Positions 52,158 through 61,598 are shown, counted from the first letter of the stretch. The stretch: DNA of 64,000 nucleotides from Pseudomonas jinjuensis (GCF_900103845.1 NZ_FNIJ01000008.1:124001-188000), one strand, 5' to 3'. A program made the numbers and translations. The notes: generated from the sequence alone by a model not told the origin.

Positions 52158-52784
52158 TCAACGCAACTCGGTCAACGCCAGCTTCACCCCCAGCGCCACC
52201 AGCACCCCGCCCATCAGCCGGTCGAACCAGTGCCCCATGCGCGCGAAGCCGGAGCGCACGCGCTGCTGGCTGAACAGCATCGCCACCAGGCAGAACCACA
52301 GGGCGGTGGCGCAGGCGAGGTAGATGCCGTAGCCGGCCTGCACCGCCAGCGGGGTGTGCGGGTTGATCACCACGGTGAACAGCGAGAGGAAGAACAGCGT
52401 GGCCTTTGGGTTCAGGCCGTTGGTGACGAAGCCGGACATGAAGGCGCCGCGCGACGAACGCTGCTCCACGGCGATCCGCTCCGCACTGGCCGGATCGGCC
52501 GGGCGCGCGCGCAGGGCCTTGATGCCGATATAGAAGAGGTAGGCCGCGGCCAGCCACTTGAGGATGTTGAACAGGGTGACCGACTGGGAAACGACCAGGC
52601 CGATGCCCAGCAGCGAATAGGTGACGTGGATGAAGATCCCGCAGCCCACGCCCAGCGCCGTCCAGGTGCCGGCGCGGCGGCCGTGGGCGACGCTCTCGCG
52701 CACCACCACGGCGAAATCCGGGCCCGGGCTGGCCACCGCCAGCAGGTGAACCAGCGCTACCGTGAGAAACTCCGCCCAGTACAT
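52158..52784 (-). CDS. LysE/RhtB-family amino acid exporter
   Basis: 208 aa. Six hydrophobic segments. LLAVASPGPDFAVVVRESVAHGRRAGTWTALGVGCG is the LysE signature, and GFVTNGLNPKATLFFLSLF the second conserved block. Exports amino acids or their analogues; substrate not predictable. Start ATG 52784 has ggagg. Divergent from the hydroxyacid dehydrogenase. Confidence 0.92.
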   Translation of the reverse strand: MYWAEFLTVALVHLLAVASPGPDFAVVVRESVAHGRRAGTWTALGVGCGIFIHVTYSLLGIGLVVSQSVTLFNILKWLAAAYLFYIGIKALRARPADPASAERIAVEQRSSRGAFMSGFVTNGLNPKATLFFLSLFTVVINPHTPLAVQAGYGIYLACATALWFCLVAMLFSQQRVRSGFARMGHWFDRLMGGVLVALGVKLALTELR

Positions 52785-52867
52785 GCAACCTCCGCAGGAT
52801 TGGAATAAGCCTTTCGAGCTGCCAACCTTACCCCCGTCCCCACCCTCCGCAACAGGTACAGCCAGCC

Positions 52868-53833
52868 ATGAACAGCGCGCGCGCCGTGTTTCTCGACCAC
52901 GCATCCCTCGACCTCGGCGACCTCGACATGCAGCCGCTGCACGACGCCTTCGGCGAACTGCTGCTGCACGACCAGACCGCCGCCGGCGACGTGGCAGCCC
53001 ACCTGCAGGGCGCCCAGGTGGCGATCAGCAACAAGGTGCTCATCGACGCCGAAAGCATTCGCCAATGCCCGCAGCTGAAGCTGATCCTGCTCACCGCCAC
53101 CGGCACCAACAACGTCGACCTCGCCGCCGCCAGCGAGCGGGGCATCGTGGTCAGCAACTGCCGGGGCTACGGCACGCCGTCGGTGGCGCAGCACACCCTG
53201 ATGCTGCTGCTCAACCTGGCGACGCGCCAGGCCGACTACCGCGACGCCGTGCGCGCCGGCCGCTGGCAGCAATCGACGCAGTTCTGCCTGCTCGACTTCC
53301 CCATCGTCGAGCTGCAGGGCAAGACCCTCGGCCTGCTCGGCCACGGCGAACTGGGCGGCGCGGTGGCGAAGCTGGCGGAAGCCTTCGGCATGCGCGTGCT
53401 GCTCGGCGCCCTGCCCGGCCGCCCGCCGCGCGCCGACCGCCTGCCGCTGGACGAACTGCTGCCGCAGGTCGATGCGCTGACCCTGCACTGCCCGCTCACC
53501 GAATCCACGCGCAACCTGATCGGCCAGCGCGAACTGGACCTGATGAAACCCGGCGCCTTCCTGGTCAACACCGCCCGCGGCGGCCTGGTCGACGAGCAGG
53601 CTCTGGCCGACACCCTGCGCCGCGGCCACCTCGGTGGCGCCGCCCTCGACGTGCTGACGGTGGAGCCGCCGAAGGACGGCAACCCGCTACTGGCACCGGA
53701 CATCCCGCGCCTGATCGTCACCCCGCACAACGCCTGGGGCAGCCGCGAGGCGCGGCAGCGCATCGTCGGACAGGTGGCGGAGAACGCCGCCGCCTTCTTC
53801 GCCGGCGCGCCGTTGCGGGTGGTCAATCCCTGA
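52868..53833 (+). CDS. D-2-hydroxyacid dehydrogenase (NAD-binding)
   Basis: 321 aa. Resembles glycerate/hydroxypyruvate dehydrogenase. The NAD fold is GKTLGLLGHGELGGAVAKLAEAFGM. The catalytic Arg is in NTARGGLVDEQAL, Glu in AALDVLTVEPP and His in VTPHNAWGS. Substrate candidates are glyoxylate, hydroxypyruvate or pyruvate. The start is near a modest caggtacagcc site. Confidence 0.9.
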   Translation: MNSARAVFLDHASLDLGDLDMQPLHDAFGELLLHDQTAAGDVAAHLQGAQVAISNKVLIDAESIRQCPQLKLILLTATGTNNVDLAAASERGIVVSNCRGYGTPSVAQHTLMLLLNLATRQADYRDAVRAGRWQQSTQFCLLDFPIVELQGKTLGLLGHGELGGAVAKLAEAFGMRVLLGALPGRPPRADRLPLDELLPQVDALTLHCPLTESTRNLIGQRELDLMKPGAFLVNTARGGLVDEQALADTLRRGHLGGAALDVLTVEPPKDGNPLLAPDIPRLIVTPHNAWGSREARQRIVGQVAENAAAFFAGAPLRVVNP

Positions 53834-53839
53834 TATGTC

Positions 53840-53871
53840 GGGCGCAAGCCTGCTAAGCTTGCGCCCTTTTT
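53840..53871 (+). terminator. Terminator between dehydrogenase and rsmC
   Basis: Perfect 10-bp stem gggcgcaagc / gcttgcgccc, 7-nt loop and five T residues. It ends 13 bp before the rsmC start codon, so rsmC must be transcribed from inside this short region or by read-through. Confidence 0.88.
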
Positions 53872-53884
53872 CGAGGAGGCCCGC

Positions 53885-54898
53885 ATGTCCAAGGGCGCCA
53901 TGGAACCCGGCAGCGAAGTCCTGCTTCGCCAGGCCGAACGCTTCGAAGGCCGCGTGCTGCTGGCCGGTCTGCCGGCCGACGGCCTGCTCGGCGAACTGCC
54001 GCAGGCACAGGGCTGGAGCTGGCATGCCGGCGAGCACAAGTTGCTCGACATGCGCTATCCCGGCCGCTGTCACTTCGGCGTGACACCGCCGCAAGGCGAC
54101 TTCGCCGCCGCCGTGCTGTTCCTGCCGAAATCCCGCGAACTCACCGACTACCTGCTCGCCGCCCTGGCCAGCCGGGTGCCTCATGGCGAGCTCTACCTGG
54201 TCGGCGAAAAGCGCGCCGGCATCGAGCGCGCCAGCAAGCAGTTGGCCGCCTTCGGCCGCACCGGCAAGCTGGACAGCGCGCGGCACTGCCAGCTCTGGCA
54301 CACCCGCATCGACGAGGCTCCCGCCGCGCCGGACCTGCAGGCCCTGGCGCAACGCTACGAACTGCCGCTGGACGACGGTCCGCTGCATATCGTCAGCCTG
54401 CCCGGCGTGTTCAGCCACGGCCGCCTGGATCGCGGCAGCGCCCTGCTCCTCACCGAGCTCGACGGCCTGCCCGGCGGCCATCTGCTCGACTTCGGCTGCG
54501 GCGCCGGAGTGGTCGGCGCCAGCCTCAAGCGCCGCTATCCGGACAGCCGCCTGACCCTGCTCGACGTGGACGCCTTCGCCGTCGAAAGCAGCCGCCTGAC
54601 TCTCGCCGCCAACGGCCTGGAAGGCGAGGTGATCGCCGGCGACGGCATAGACGCGGCGCCCCGCGAGCTGGCCGCCATCGTCAGCAACCCGCCCTTCCAC
54701 CAGGGCGTGCACACCAGCTACGAAGCCACCGAACGCCTGCTGCGCGAAGCCTCGCGACATCTGCAGCCCGGCGGCGAACTGCGCCTGGTGGCGAACAGCT
54801 TCCTCAGGTATCCGCCGCTGATCGAGCAGCACCTCGGCCCCTGCCGCACGCTGGCCGAGGCGGACGGATTCCGTATCTACAGCGCCCGCCGCCCCTGA
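53885..54898 (+). CDS. rsmC: 16S rRNA m2G1207 methyltransferase
   Basis: 337 aa. SAM-dependent methylation of G1207 in 16S rRNA. Two-domain RsmC layout: an N-terminal degenerate methyltransferase domain ([37 protein letters not shown]) and a C-terminal active one, with [19 protein letters not shown] for SAM and the catalytic [13 protein letters not shown] motif. gaggaggcccgc ribosome site. Confidence 0.94.
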   Translation: MSKGAMEPGSEVLLRQAERFEGRVLLAGLPADGLLGELPQAQGWSWHAGEHKLLDMRYPGRCHFGVTPPQGDFAAAVLFLPKSRELTDYLLAALASRVPHGELYLVGEKRAGIERASKQLAAFGRTGKLDSARHCQLWHTRIDEAPAAPDLQALAQRYELPLDDGPLHIVSLPGVFSHGRLDRGSALLLTELDGLPGGHLLDFGCGAGVVGASLKRRYPDSRLTLLDVDAFAVESSRLTLAANGLEGEVIAGDGIDAAPRELAAIVSNPPFHQGVHTSYEATERLLREASRHLQPGGELRLVANSFLRYPPLIEQHLGPCRTLAEADGFRIYSARRP

Positions 54899-54997
54899 TT
54901 CCCGCGCGCCGCCTCGCACTCGCCAGCGCAGCACTACACTGCATCTAGCCCATGGACCGGCGCACTTTTTCGTGCGCCCCGCGAGTCGAGGTCTGTC

Positions 54998-56506
54998 GTG
55001 AAAAGCAACGTAAAAGAAGCCGAACTGACTTTCGCAATGTCTCCGGAACAGACTCCCCCGCACCTCAAGCGCTCGCTCAAGACCCGTCACCTCAACATGA
55101 TCGCCATCGGCGGCTCGATCGGCACCGGCCTGTTCGTCGCCTCCGGCAGCACCATCGCCACCGCCGGCCCCGGCGGTGCGCTGGTGGCCTACGCGCTGAT
55201 CGGCATGATGGTGTTCTTCCTCATGACCAGCCTCGGCGAACTGGCCGCCCACATCCCCGACTCCGGCTCGTTCTGCACCTACGGCAGCCGCTTCATCGAC
55301 GAAGGCTTCGGCTTCGCCATGGGCTGGAACTACTGGTACAACTGGGCGGTGACCATCGCCGCGGAGCTGGTGGCGGCGCAGCTGGTGATGGGCTTCTGGT
55401 TCCCCGACGTGCCCGGAATCTACTGGAGCGCGATCTTCCTCGGCATCATGTTCATGCTCAATTTCGTCTCGGTGAAGGGCTTCGGCGAGAGCGAATTCTG
55501 GTTCGCGCTGATCAAGGTGGTCGCCGTGGTGCTGTTCATCGGCATCGGCCTGGCGAGCATCGTCGGCATCATGCATGGCATCGAGTCGCCCGGCTTCAGC
55601 AACTTCTCCACCGGCGACGCGCCCTTCGTCGGCGGCCTGCAGGCGATGATCGGGGTGGCGATGATCGCCGGCTTCTCCTTCCAGGGCACCGAGCTGATCG
55701 GCATCGCCGCCGGCGAATCGGAAAACCCGCGCAAGTCCATCCCGATCGCCATCCGCCAGGTGTTCTGGCGCATCCTGATGTTCTACATCCTGTCGATCTT
55801 CGTCATCGGCATGCTGATCCCCTACACCGATCCCAACCTGCTGAAGACCGATACCAACGACATCAGCACCTCACCCTTCACCCTGCTGTTCGAGCGCGCC
55901 GGCCTCGCCGCGGCGGCCGGGGTGATGAACGCGGTGATCCTCTCGGCGATCCTCTCGGCCGGCAACTCCGGCATGTACGCCTCGACCCGCATGCTCTACA
56001 CCATGGCCACCCAGGGCAAGGCGCCGAAGCTGTTCACCAAGCTGTCCGAGAGCGGCGTGCCGCGCCGTGCGCTGTACGCCACCACGCTGATCGGCGCGCT
56101 GTGCTTCCTCAGCAGCTTCGTCGGCGACAAGGTGATCTACACCTGGCTGCTCAACACCTCGGGCATGTGCGGCTTCATCGTCTGGCTCGGCATCGCCATC
56201 TCGCACTACCGCTTCCGCAAGGGCTTCGTGGCCCAGGGCGGCAATCTCATGGACCTGCCCTACCGCGCCAAGCTGTTCCCGTTCGGCCCGATCTTCGCCT
56301 TCTGCCTGTGCCTGGTCATCACCCTCGGGCAGAACTACCAGGCCTTCATCGCCGGCGGCGACGGCATCGACTGGGCCGGGCTGGTCGCCACCTACATCAG
56401 CCTGCCGCTGTTCCTCACCATCTGGTGGAGCTACCGGCTGAAGAACGGCAGCCGCTTCGTCCGCTACGAGGAGATGGACGTCAGCTCCACCCGTCCGGAC
56501 GATTGA
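54998..56506 (+). CDS. lysP: Lysine-specific permease
   Basis: 502 aa. Amino acid-proton symporter of the APC family with twelve TM segments. It matches remembered E. coli LysP closely throughout: HLNMIAIGGSIGTGLFVASG, FGFAMGWNYWYNWAVTIAAELVAAQLVMGFWFPD, GFSFQGTELIGIAAGESENP, VILSAILSAGNSGMYASTRMLYT. Starts with GTG at 54998, with gagg six bases upstream; ATG 55037 has no such site. Lysine is the best guess for substrate. Confidence 0.88.
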   Translation: MKSNVKEAELTFAMSPEQTPPHLKRSLKTRHLNMIAIGGSIGTGLFVASGSTIATAGPGGALVAYALIGMMVFFLMTSLGELAAHIPDSGSFCTYGSRFIDEGFGFAMGWNYWYNWAVTIAAELVAAQLVMGFWFPDVPGIYWSAIFLGIMFMLNFVSVKGFGESEFWFALIKVVAVVLFIGIGLASIVGIMHGIESPGFSNFSTGDAPFVGGLQAMIGVAMIAGFSFQGTELIGIAAGESENPRKSIPIAIRQVFWRILMFYILSIFVIGMLIPYTDPNLLKTDTNDISTSPFTLLFERAGLAAAAGVMNAVILSAILSAGNSGMYASTRMLYTMATQGKAPKLFTKLSESGVPRRALYATTLIGALCFLSSFVGDKVIYTWLLNTSGMCGFIVWLGIAISHYRFRKGFVAQGGNLMDLPYRAKLFPFGPIFAFCLCLVITLGQNYQAFIAGGDGIDWAGLVATYISLPLFLTIWWSYRLKNGSRFVRYEEMDVSSTRPDD

Positions 56507-56574
56507 GCGGAGGCGCATTGACCCGCAACAAGCGCTTGCCCGATCAGGACGAGTCCGGCAGAATGCCGGCCGTC

Positions 56575-56760
56575 CTAGGGGAGTAGTCTCCCGCGAGCGC
56601 CCAGCTCGCCCGGTACGCGTCAACACACTTGCTCCGCAGAGCATGGCGCGCACGACCCAAGGCCCGCGCAGTCGGGCCGGGTTTGACAAGACCTATGACA
56701 CGTGTGACCTGACCCGGGGTGGGCAGGCGTGCGTGTCATGGTGATTAGTCGACCCACCCC
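56575..56760 (+). ncRNA. yybP-ykoY manganese riboswitch
   Basis: The leader of the UPF0016 gene contains conserved family elements in order: ggggagtag (56578-56586), gtcaacac (56619-56626), gacaagacctat, and a 3' hairpin in which ggggtggg (56717-56724) pairs with cccacccc (56753-56760). This combination marks yybP-ykoY RNAs, which bind Mn2+ and switch on manganese exporters. The gene that follows is such an exporter. Boundaries are approximate. Confidence 0.88.
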
Positions 56761-56773
56761 CTATGGAAGCCTG

Positions 56774-57355
56774 ATGGAATCCCTCTTCGTCCCAACCCTG
56801 ATCGTTGCCTTGGCCGAAATCGGCGACAAGACGCAACTGCTCGCCCTCGTCCTCGCCGCGCGTTTCCGCAAGCCCTGGCCGATCATCGCCGGCATCATCG
56901 CCGCCACCATCGCCAACCATTTCGCCGCCGGCGCAATCGGCAGCTGGGTCGCCGGCTTCTTCTCGGAAACCCTGCTCAGCTGGGTGCTGGCCGCCTCCTT
57001 CCTGGCCGTGGCCGCCTGGACCCTGATTCCGGACAAGCTGGATGACGACGAGGAAGGCGGCCTGAAGAAGTACGGCCCGTTCCTCACCACCCTGATCGCC
57101 TTCTTCCTCGCCGAGATGGGCGACAAGACCCAGGTCGCCACGGTGATGCTGGCCGCGCAGTACCCGCACTTCTGGCTGGTGGTGATCGGCACCACCCTCG
57201 GCATGCTGATCGCCAACGTCCCGGTGGTACTGGCCGGCAACTTCGCCGCCGACCGCCTGCCGCTGAACCTGATCCGCCGCCTCGCGGCAGCCGCCTTCGC
57301 GGTGCTGGGCCTGGCGGCGGTGTGGCATGCGTTGAAGCTGGGCGGGGTGATCTGA
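56774..57355 (+). CDS. UPF0016/GDT1 manganese exporter
   Basis: 193 aa. Six TM segments in two homologous halves, each with the family motif: ALAEIGDKTQLLALVLAARF near residue 12 and FLAEMGDKTQVATVMLAA near residue 110. These acidic motifs bind Mn2+/Ca2+. Start at ATG 56774 (MESLFVPTL) because the earlier in-frame ATG at 56729 lies inside the riboswitch. Expression is expected to rise with Mn2+. Confidence 0.93.
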   Translation: MESLFVPTLIVALAEIGDKTQLLALVLAARFRKPWPIIAGIIAATIANHFAAGAIGSWVAGFFSETLLSWVLAASFLAVAAWTLIPDKLDDDEEGGLKKYGPFLTTLIAFFLAEMGDKTQVATVMLAAQYPHFWLVVIGTTLGMLIANVPVVLAGNFAADRLPLNLIRRLAAAAFAVLGLAAVWHALKLGGVI

Positions 57356-57675
57356 GGCGCGCATCCGGCCATGACAGGTGGATGAAAAAAGCCTCATCCA
57401 CCCTACGTGAGGCCCATGTGCGAGATGTTCTTGTCGCGGGCATGGCCCGCTCCTACACGGTTTATTGGATCCCCGCGTTCGCGAGGATGACGGGTTGAGA
57501 GTCACACGGAGTTATCCGAGAAATCCGTCATTCCCGCGAACGCGGGACAGCGCTTGCGCTGAACGCACTTCAGTGCGGCCCGAAGGGCGAGCGCAGCGAG
57601 TAAACCAGAAGACAGTTGTTCCTACGAAGAGCAACGTAGGGTGAATAACGCCGAAGGCGTTATCCACCATCCCCC
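57356..57675. repeat. 320-bp gap made of dispersed repeats
   Basis: ggtggatga...tcatccacc hairpin at 57378-57404, REP core at 57434-57457, ccccgcgttcgcg element at 57465-57495, its inverse at 57526-57547, and a gtagggtgaataacgcc element at 57635-57679. It separates convergent genes, and the last element runs a few bases into the end of the epimerase gene. No gene is seen. Confidence 0.8.
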
Positions 57676-58659
57676 CTACAGGTACCCGTTCTCCCTGAAC
57701 CAGGCGATCGCCCGCTTCAGGGTGGACTCCAGCGGCACCCGGCATTCGAAGTCCAGTTCCTCGCGCGCCTTGCGCCCGTCGAGGAACTGGCCGCCGGCCA
57801 TCACTTCGATGGCGGTGTCGTCCAGCAGCGGCACCTTGCCGGTCAGCCGGTAGCGCCAGCGGCCGAGGGTCGCCAGGGCGCGGGCGCGGTGCAGCGGCAT
57901 GGGGTCCGGCGCCGGTTTGCCGAGCAGTGCGGCGATGGTCGCGGTCAGCTCGGCCATCTCCACGTTGTGCCCGGTGAGCAGGTAGCGTTCGCCGACCCGC
58001 CCGTGTTCCAGCGCCATCAGCAGGCCGCGCCCCGCTTCGCCGGCATCGATGACGTTGCGCCGGCCGGGCACGTAGTGGGACATCTCGCCGCGGCCGATGG
58101 CGGTGATCAGGCGGCCGGTGGTGGGGCCGATGTCGAATTCGCCGAGCACCATCCCGGGGATGCCGATCACCACCGGCAGCCCGCCCCGCGCCTGCTCGCG
58201 AGCCTGCTCGTCGAGCGCCCACTTGCACATCACGTAGGCGCTCTTGCCGGTCGGCAGGCCGTCGTAGAACAGCCCTTCGTGGCCGGGCAGCCCCTGCGGA
58301 TGCGGCGGCATGGCGAAGGCCGAGCCCACATAAAGGATGCGCGGCACCTTCACCTGCTGGCAGGCGGCGTAGAAGTGGTTGGTCAGGTCCAGCGCGCTGG
58401 CGACTTCCTCCTGCCAGCGGCGCGGGCGCAGCGGGTAGTAGCCGGCGCTGAAGATGACCCCGTCGAGGCCTTCCAGCGCGCGCGCCAGGGCCTGGTGATC
58501 GAAGAGTTCGGCGACCCGGCATTCAGGTTCGAGATAGGCCAGCCGCTGGATCTGCGAGGACGGCCGGTGGATGAGGACGAGTTCGTGCCCGGCGGCCTTG
58601 ATGGCCCGGGCGGCATGATGGCCCAGGAGCCCGGTGGCTCCGAGTACAGCGATTTTCAC
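57676..58659 (-). CDS. NAD-dependent epimerase/dehydratase family protein
   Basis: 327 aa. Extended short-chain dehydrogenase fold: VLGATGLLGHHAARAI for NAD, and the catalytic YxxxK in SAYVMCKWALDEQ. VIGIPGMVLGEFDIGPTTGRLI and HYVPGRRNVIDAGEAGRGLLMALE resemble dihydroflavonol-reductase/hopanoid-associated sugar epimerase types. Starts with GTG 58659, backed by gggag. Substrate unknown. Confidence 0.87.
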   Translation of the reverse strand: MKIAVLGATGLLGHHAARAIKAAGHELVLIHRPSSQIQRLAYLEPECRVAELFDHQALARALEGLDGVIFSAGYYPLRPRRWQEEVASALDLTNHFYAACQQVKVPRILYVGSAFAMPPHPQGLPGHEGLFYDGLPTGKSAYVMCKWALDEQAREQARGGLPVVIGIPGMVLGEFDIGPTTGRLITAIGRGEMSHYVPGRRNVIDAGEAGRGLLMALEHGRVGERYLLTGHNVEMAELTATIAALLGKPAPDPMPLHRARALATLGRWRYRLTGKVPLLDDTAIEVMAGGQFLDGRKAREELDFECRVPLESTLKRAIAWFRENGYL

Positions 58660-58732
58660 AGGCGCTCCCTGGGGTCTGCTAACCGGCCCGCGAGGGCCGG
58701 TTCAGGGCTGATCGGGAAATACGTCAAGGGCT

Positions 58733-59557
58733 TCAGTTGCGGCCCTTGGCCTGTTCGTACAACGGCATCACCTTCGGAATCGCCGCCTGCAGGTTGGCCA
58801 TCCGGGTGCTGTCGGCCGGGTGGGTGCTGAGGATTTCCGGCGGTGAGCTGCCACCGGCCGCCTGGCCCATCTTCTGCCACAGGGTCATCGCGGCGTTGGG
58901 GTTGTAGCCGGCGCGGGCGGCCAGTTCCAGACCGATCAGGTCGGCCTCGGTCTCGTTCGAGCGGCTGTTCGGCAGGGTCAGGCTGTACTGCACCACCTGG
59001 TCGGCGATCTGCATGCTGGTCTGGCCGAGGCCGAGCAGCGCGCCGCCGAGGTTCTCGCCCATCTGGATGGCATAGGCGCGGGACATCGCCTCGCGGCCGT
59101 GCTCGCGCAGGGCGTGGGCGATCTCGTGGCCCATCACCGCGGCGATCTCGTCGTCGGTGAGCTTCAGCTTGTCGATCAGGCCGGTGTAGAAAATGATCTT
59201 GCCGCCCGGGCCGCAGTTGGCGTTGAGTTCATCGCTCTTCACCACGTTGACCTGCCAGTCCCAGCTCGGCGCATCCGGGCGGAAGGCGCCGGTCTGGGGG
59301 ATCAGGCGCTGGGCGATGGCCTTGACCCGCTTGGCGTCGCTGCTGCTGTTGTCCAGCGCGCCTGCCGCGGAGGCTTCGCTGAGGGTCTTCTGGTAGGACT
59401 GCGAATACATCTGGTCGACCTGCTCGGCCGACAGCATGCTGAACATGTACTGCTTGCGCTCGACGCCGACGGCGCCGCCGCTGGTGGTGTTGACCGCCTG
59501 GCAGCCGGCCAGCAGCAGGGCCATGGACAAGCCGGCGATGCGGAACAAATGGGACAT
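58733..59557 (-). CDS. M48-family zinc metalloprotease lipoprotein
   Basis: 274 aa. Lipobox LAGC with Cys19 after a signal peptide. Zinc site HEIAHALREHGREAM, with a third ligand in SNETEADLIGLELAARAGYNP. It is a Ste24/LoiP-like protease attached to the envelope and probably involved in outer-membrane quality control. ATG 59557 with aggagag. A hairpin ccggccc...gggccgg at about 58681-58699, beyond its stop, may be its transcript end. Confidence 0.93.
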   Translation of the reverse strand: MSHLFRIAGLSMALLLAGCQAVNTTSGGAVGVERKQYMFSMLSAEQVDQMYSQSYQKTLSEASAAGALDNSSSDAKRVKAIAQRLIPQTGAFRPDAPSWDWQVNVVKSDELNANCGPGGKIIFYTGLIDKLKLTDDEIAAVMGHEIAHALREHGREAMSRAYAIQMGENLGGALLGLGQTSMQIADQVVQYSLTLPNSRSNETEADLIGLELAARAGYNPNAAMTLWQKMGQAAGGSSPPEILSTHPADSTRMANLQAAIPKVMPLYEQAKGRN

Positions 59558-59718
59558 ACAACTCTCCTGGCGCGAAGCACTCTCCCTTGGAACAACGCGC
59601 ATGGTAGGCCGCCCCCCCGCATACCGGCAACCATGCCCGGGTAGCAGTTCATGTCAGCGGCGCCGGGACGCCCGACGCCGCCCTGCCGGCCCGCCCGAAG
59701 GAGATATGCCCGGCGCCG

Positions 59719-60489
59719 TCAGGCCGTGGCGCCGCCGCCGCGGGCCTGCTGTTCCAGATGCGCCTGCAGTTCGGGCTCGATCTTCAGTTGGTAGGCCAGT
59801 TCATCGAGATAGGTACGCTCGGCCGGCTGCTGGAAATCCACCAGCATCACGCTGGCCAGGTACATTTCCGCGGCCATGCCCGGGTCCCGGGCGGACTGCG
59901 CGACGTCGGCCGCATCCAGCGGGCGCTGGACTTCCTGGTCGAGCCATTCCTGCAACTGCGGATCGTCGGTATGGCGGGAGATTTCGGCGTAGATCAGCTG
60001 CTTTTCCTGCTCGTCGATGCGTCCGTCGGCCTTGGCTGCGGCGATCAGCGCGCGCAGGATCGCATTGCTGTGATCCTCGAATTCCGGCCCGGACAGCTGG
60101 TCCAGGGTGCGCAGCCCCTGCATCTGCGGGGCCTGCGCGGACTGCGTGGCCTGCCGCTGCTGCCAGCTCTGGTAGGCCTGGAACGCCATCATGCCGAGCG
60201 ACGCCAGCATGGCGTAGTTCACTCCGCCGCCACGGCCCTGGCCGCCATGCCCGCCGGCAGCACCTCCGCCACCGCCGCCGAGCATGCCGCCGAGGATTCC
60301 TCCCAGGCCGCCGCCCATGCCACCGGAGGCTCCGGCGCCACCGCCGAGCAACCCTCCGAGCAGGCCGCCCAGGCCTCCGAGGCCGCCACCCATTCCACCC
60401 TGCTGGCCGCCGTAGTCATTGCCGCCCTGCTGCCGCATCGAAGCCTGGCCGGCCTGCAGCAGTTGTTCGAGCAGATCACTGGTGTTCAT
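59719..60489 (-). CDS. DUF533 (YebE-like) protein with glycine-rich linker
   Basis: 256 aa. N-terminus MNTSDLLEQLLQAGQASM, then a very glycine-rich stretch (about 22-90; GGLGGLGGLLGGLLGGG repeats). A possible TM follows, then the DUF533/TerB-like helical domain RALIAAAKADGRIDEQEKQLIYAEI near 145-170 with acidic residues. Function not established. Tandem paralogue of the next gene; start ATG 60489. Confidence 0.88.
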   Translation of the reverse strand: MNTSDLLEQLLQAGQASMRQQGGNDYGGQQGGMGGGLGGLGGLLGGLLGGGAGASGGMGGGLGGILGGMLGGGGGGAAGGHGGQGRGGGVNYAMLASLGMMAFQAYQSWQQRQATQSAQAPQMQGLRTLDQLSGPEFEDHSNAILRALIAAAKADGRIDEQEKQLIYAEISRHTDDPQLQEWLDQEVQRPLDAADVAQSARDPGMAAEMYLASVMLVDFQQPAERTYLDELAYQLKIEPELQAHLEQQARGGGATA

Positions 60490-60606
60490 GGCACGTCCTC
60501 GCGTCGTCGACCTTTGCCAGTCAGGCAACCATAGTCCCGACAGGGGAAACCGCCACGACCGTCCGGCTGCCGGGGTTCCGCAGTTGCCGGCGGGGCCTGG
60601 CGGGTC

Positions 60607-61305
60607 CTAGGCGGGCACCTGCTGCTGGGCCTTGCGCGCCTCGCTTTCCAGCTCGCTCCTGAGGCTGGCGTCGAGGCTCAGCTGGCGCGCCAGTTCGTTG
60701 AGGTAGGCGCGCTCCATGAAGTTCTCCTCGTCGACCATCAGCAGGCTGGCGAGGTACATCTCGGCGGCCATCTCCTCGCTCTGCGCGGCGCGCGCCACTT
60801 CCGCCGGATCGAGCGGCTTGGCCAGCTCGCGGTCGAGCCAGGCCTGCAGGTCGGCGTCGGCGGTGAACCTGGCGATCTCGCCATCGATCATCTCGCGCTC
60901 GCGATCGTCGATATGCCCGTCGGCCTTGGCCGCCGCGACTATGGCGCGCAGGATCGCCTGGCTGTGCAGCTCCATTTCGGCCGGCGGCAGGCGGTCGACG
61001 GTCTGCGGCTCGCCACGCGGCGCGCTGGCCTGCTGGCTCTGCCAGTTGCCATAGGCCTTGTAGGCGAGCACGCCGAGGGCGGCCAGGCCGCCGTAGGTCA
61101 GCACCTTGCCGCCGACCTTGCGCGCCTTTTTATTGCCCAGGAGAAGGCCGAGCGCGCCCGCCGCCAGGGCACCGCCACCAGCGCCGGAAAGCAGGCTGCC
61201 GAGCTGGCTGGTGCCACCGCCCTGGCGCTGCGAGGACGATTTGTTGTTCTGCAGGAGGTCCTGGCCGGATTTGAGCAACTGGTCGAGAAGGCCTCGGGTA
61301 TTCAT
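60607..61305 (-). CDS. DUF533 (YebE-like) inner-membrane protein
   Basis: 232 aa. N-terminus MNTRGLLDQLLKSGQDLLQNNK parallels its neighbour. A hydrophobic Gly/Ala segment (LLSGAGGGALAAGALGLLLGNKKARKVGGKVLTYGGLAALGVLAY) follows, then the TerB-like domain (RAIVAAAKADGHIDDREREMIDGEIARFTADADLQAWLDRELAKPLDPAEVARAA). Resembles E. coli YebE. 117 bp before the paralogue on the same strand. ATG 61305 with ggag. Confidence 0.9.
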   Translation of the reverse strand: MNTRGLLDQLLKSGQDLLQNNKSSSQRQGGGTSQLGSLLSGAGGGALAAGALGLLLGNKKARKVGGKVLTYGGLAALGVLAYKAYGNWQSQQASAPRGEPQTVDRLPPAEMELHSQAILRAIVAAAKADGHIDDREREMIDGEIARFTADADLQAWLDRELAKPLDPAEVARAAQSEEMAAEMYLASLLMVDEENFMERAYLNELARQLSLDASLRSELESEARKAQQQVPA

Positions 61306-61421
61306 GGCGGTCTCCGTATTCGGGGGGAAATCGAGATTTCGACTCTAGACCGGAGAGGGGTATGGGCGGGGGGCGAGTGTGCTTCGGGATATTGCGGGGC
61401 GGGTCGGCATGTTGCGAAACC

Positions 61422-61510
61422 TGTAGGAGCCAGCTTGCTGGCGATCCAAGTGTCATTCGGATATGGCGTACCGGCTGGCACGCTTGATCGCGAGCAAGCT
61501 CGCTCCTATA
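61422..61510. repeat. Paired gtaggagc repeats
   Basis: tgtaggagccagcttgctgg at 61422-61444 and tcgcgagcaagctcgctcc at 61488-61510, inverted to each other. They lie in the divergent gap between the DUF533 and LysR genes. Confidence 0.8.
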
Positions 61511-61598
61511 GGGTTTGGCGCGGCGGCGAGAGTGGAGTGTTCGCCAAAACAGAACGAGCATATAAACTTTCGAAAATATCAAACGAAATCCGCCTCCC

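Noticed and set aside
56729-57355. Upstream start at 56729 for the manganese exporter
   Set aside because: It would translate the closing stem of the riboswitch; ATG 56774 gives the normal family N-terminus.
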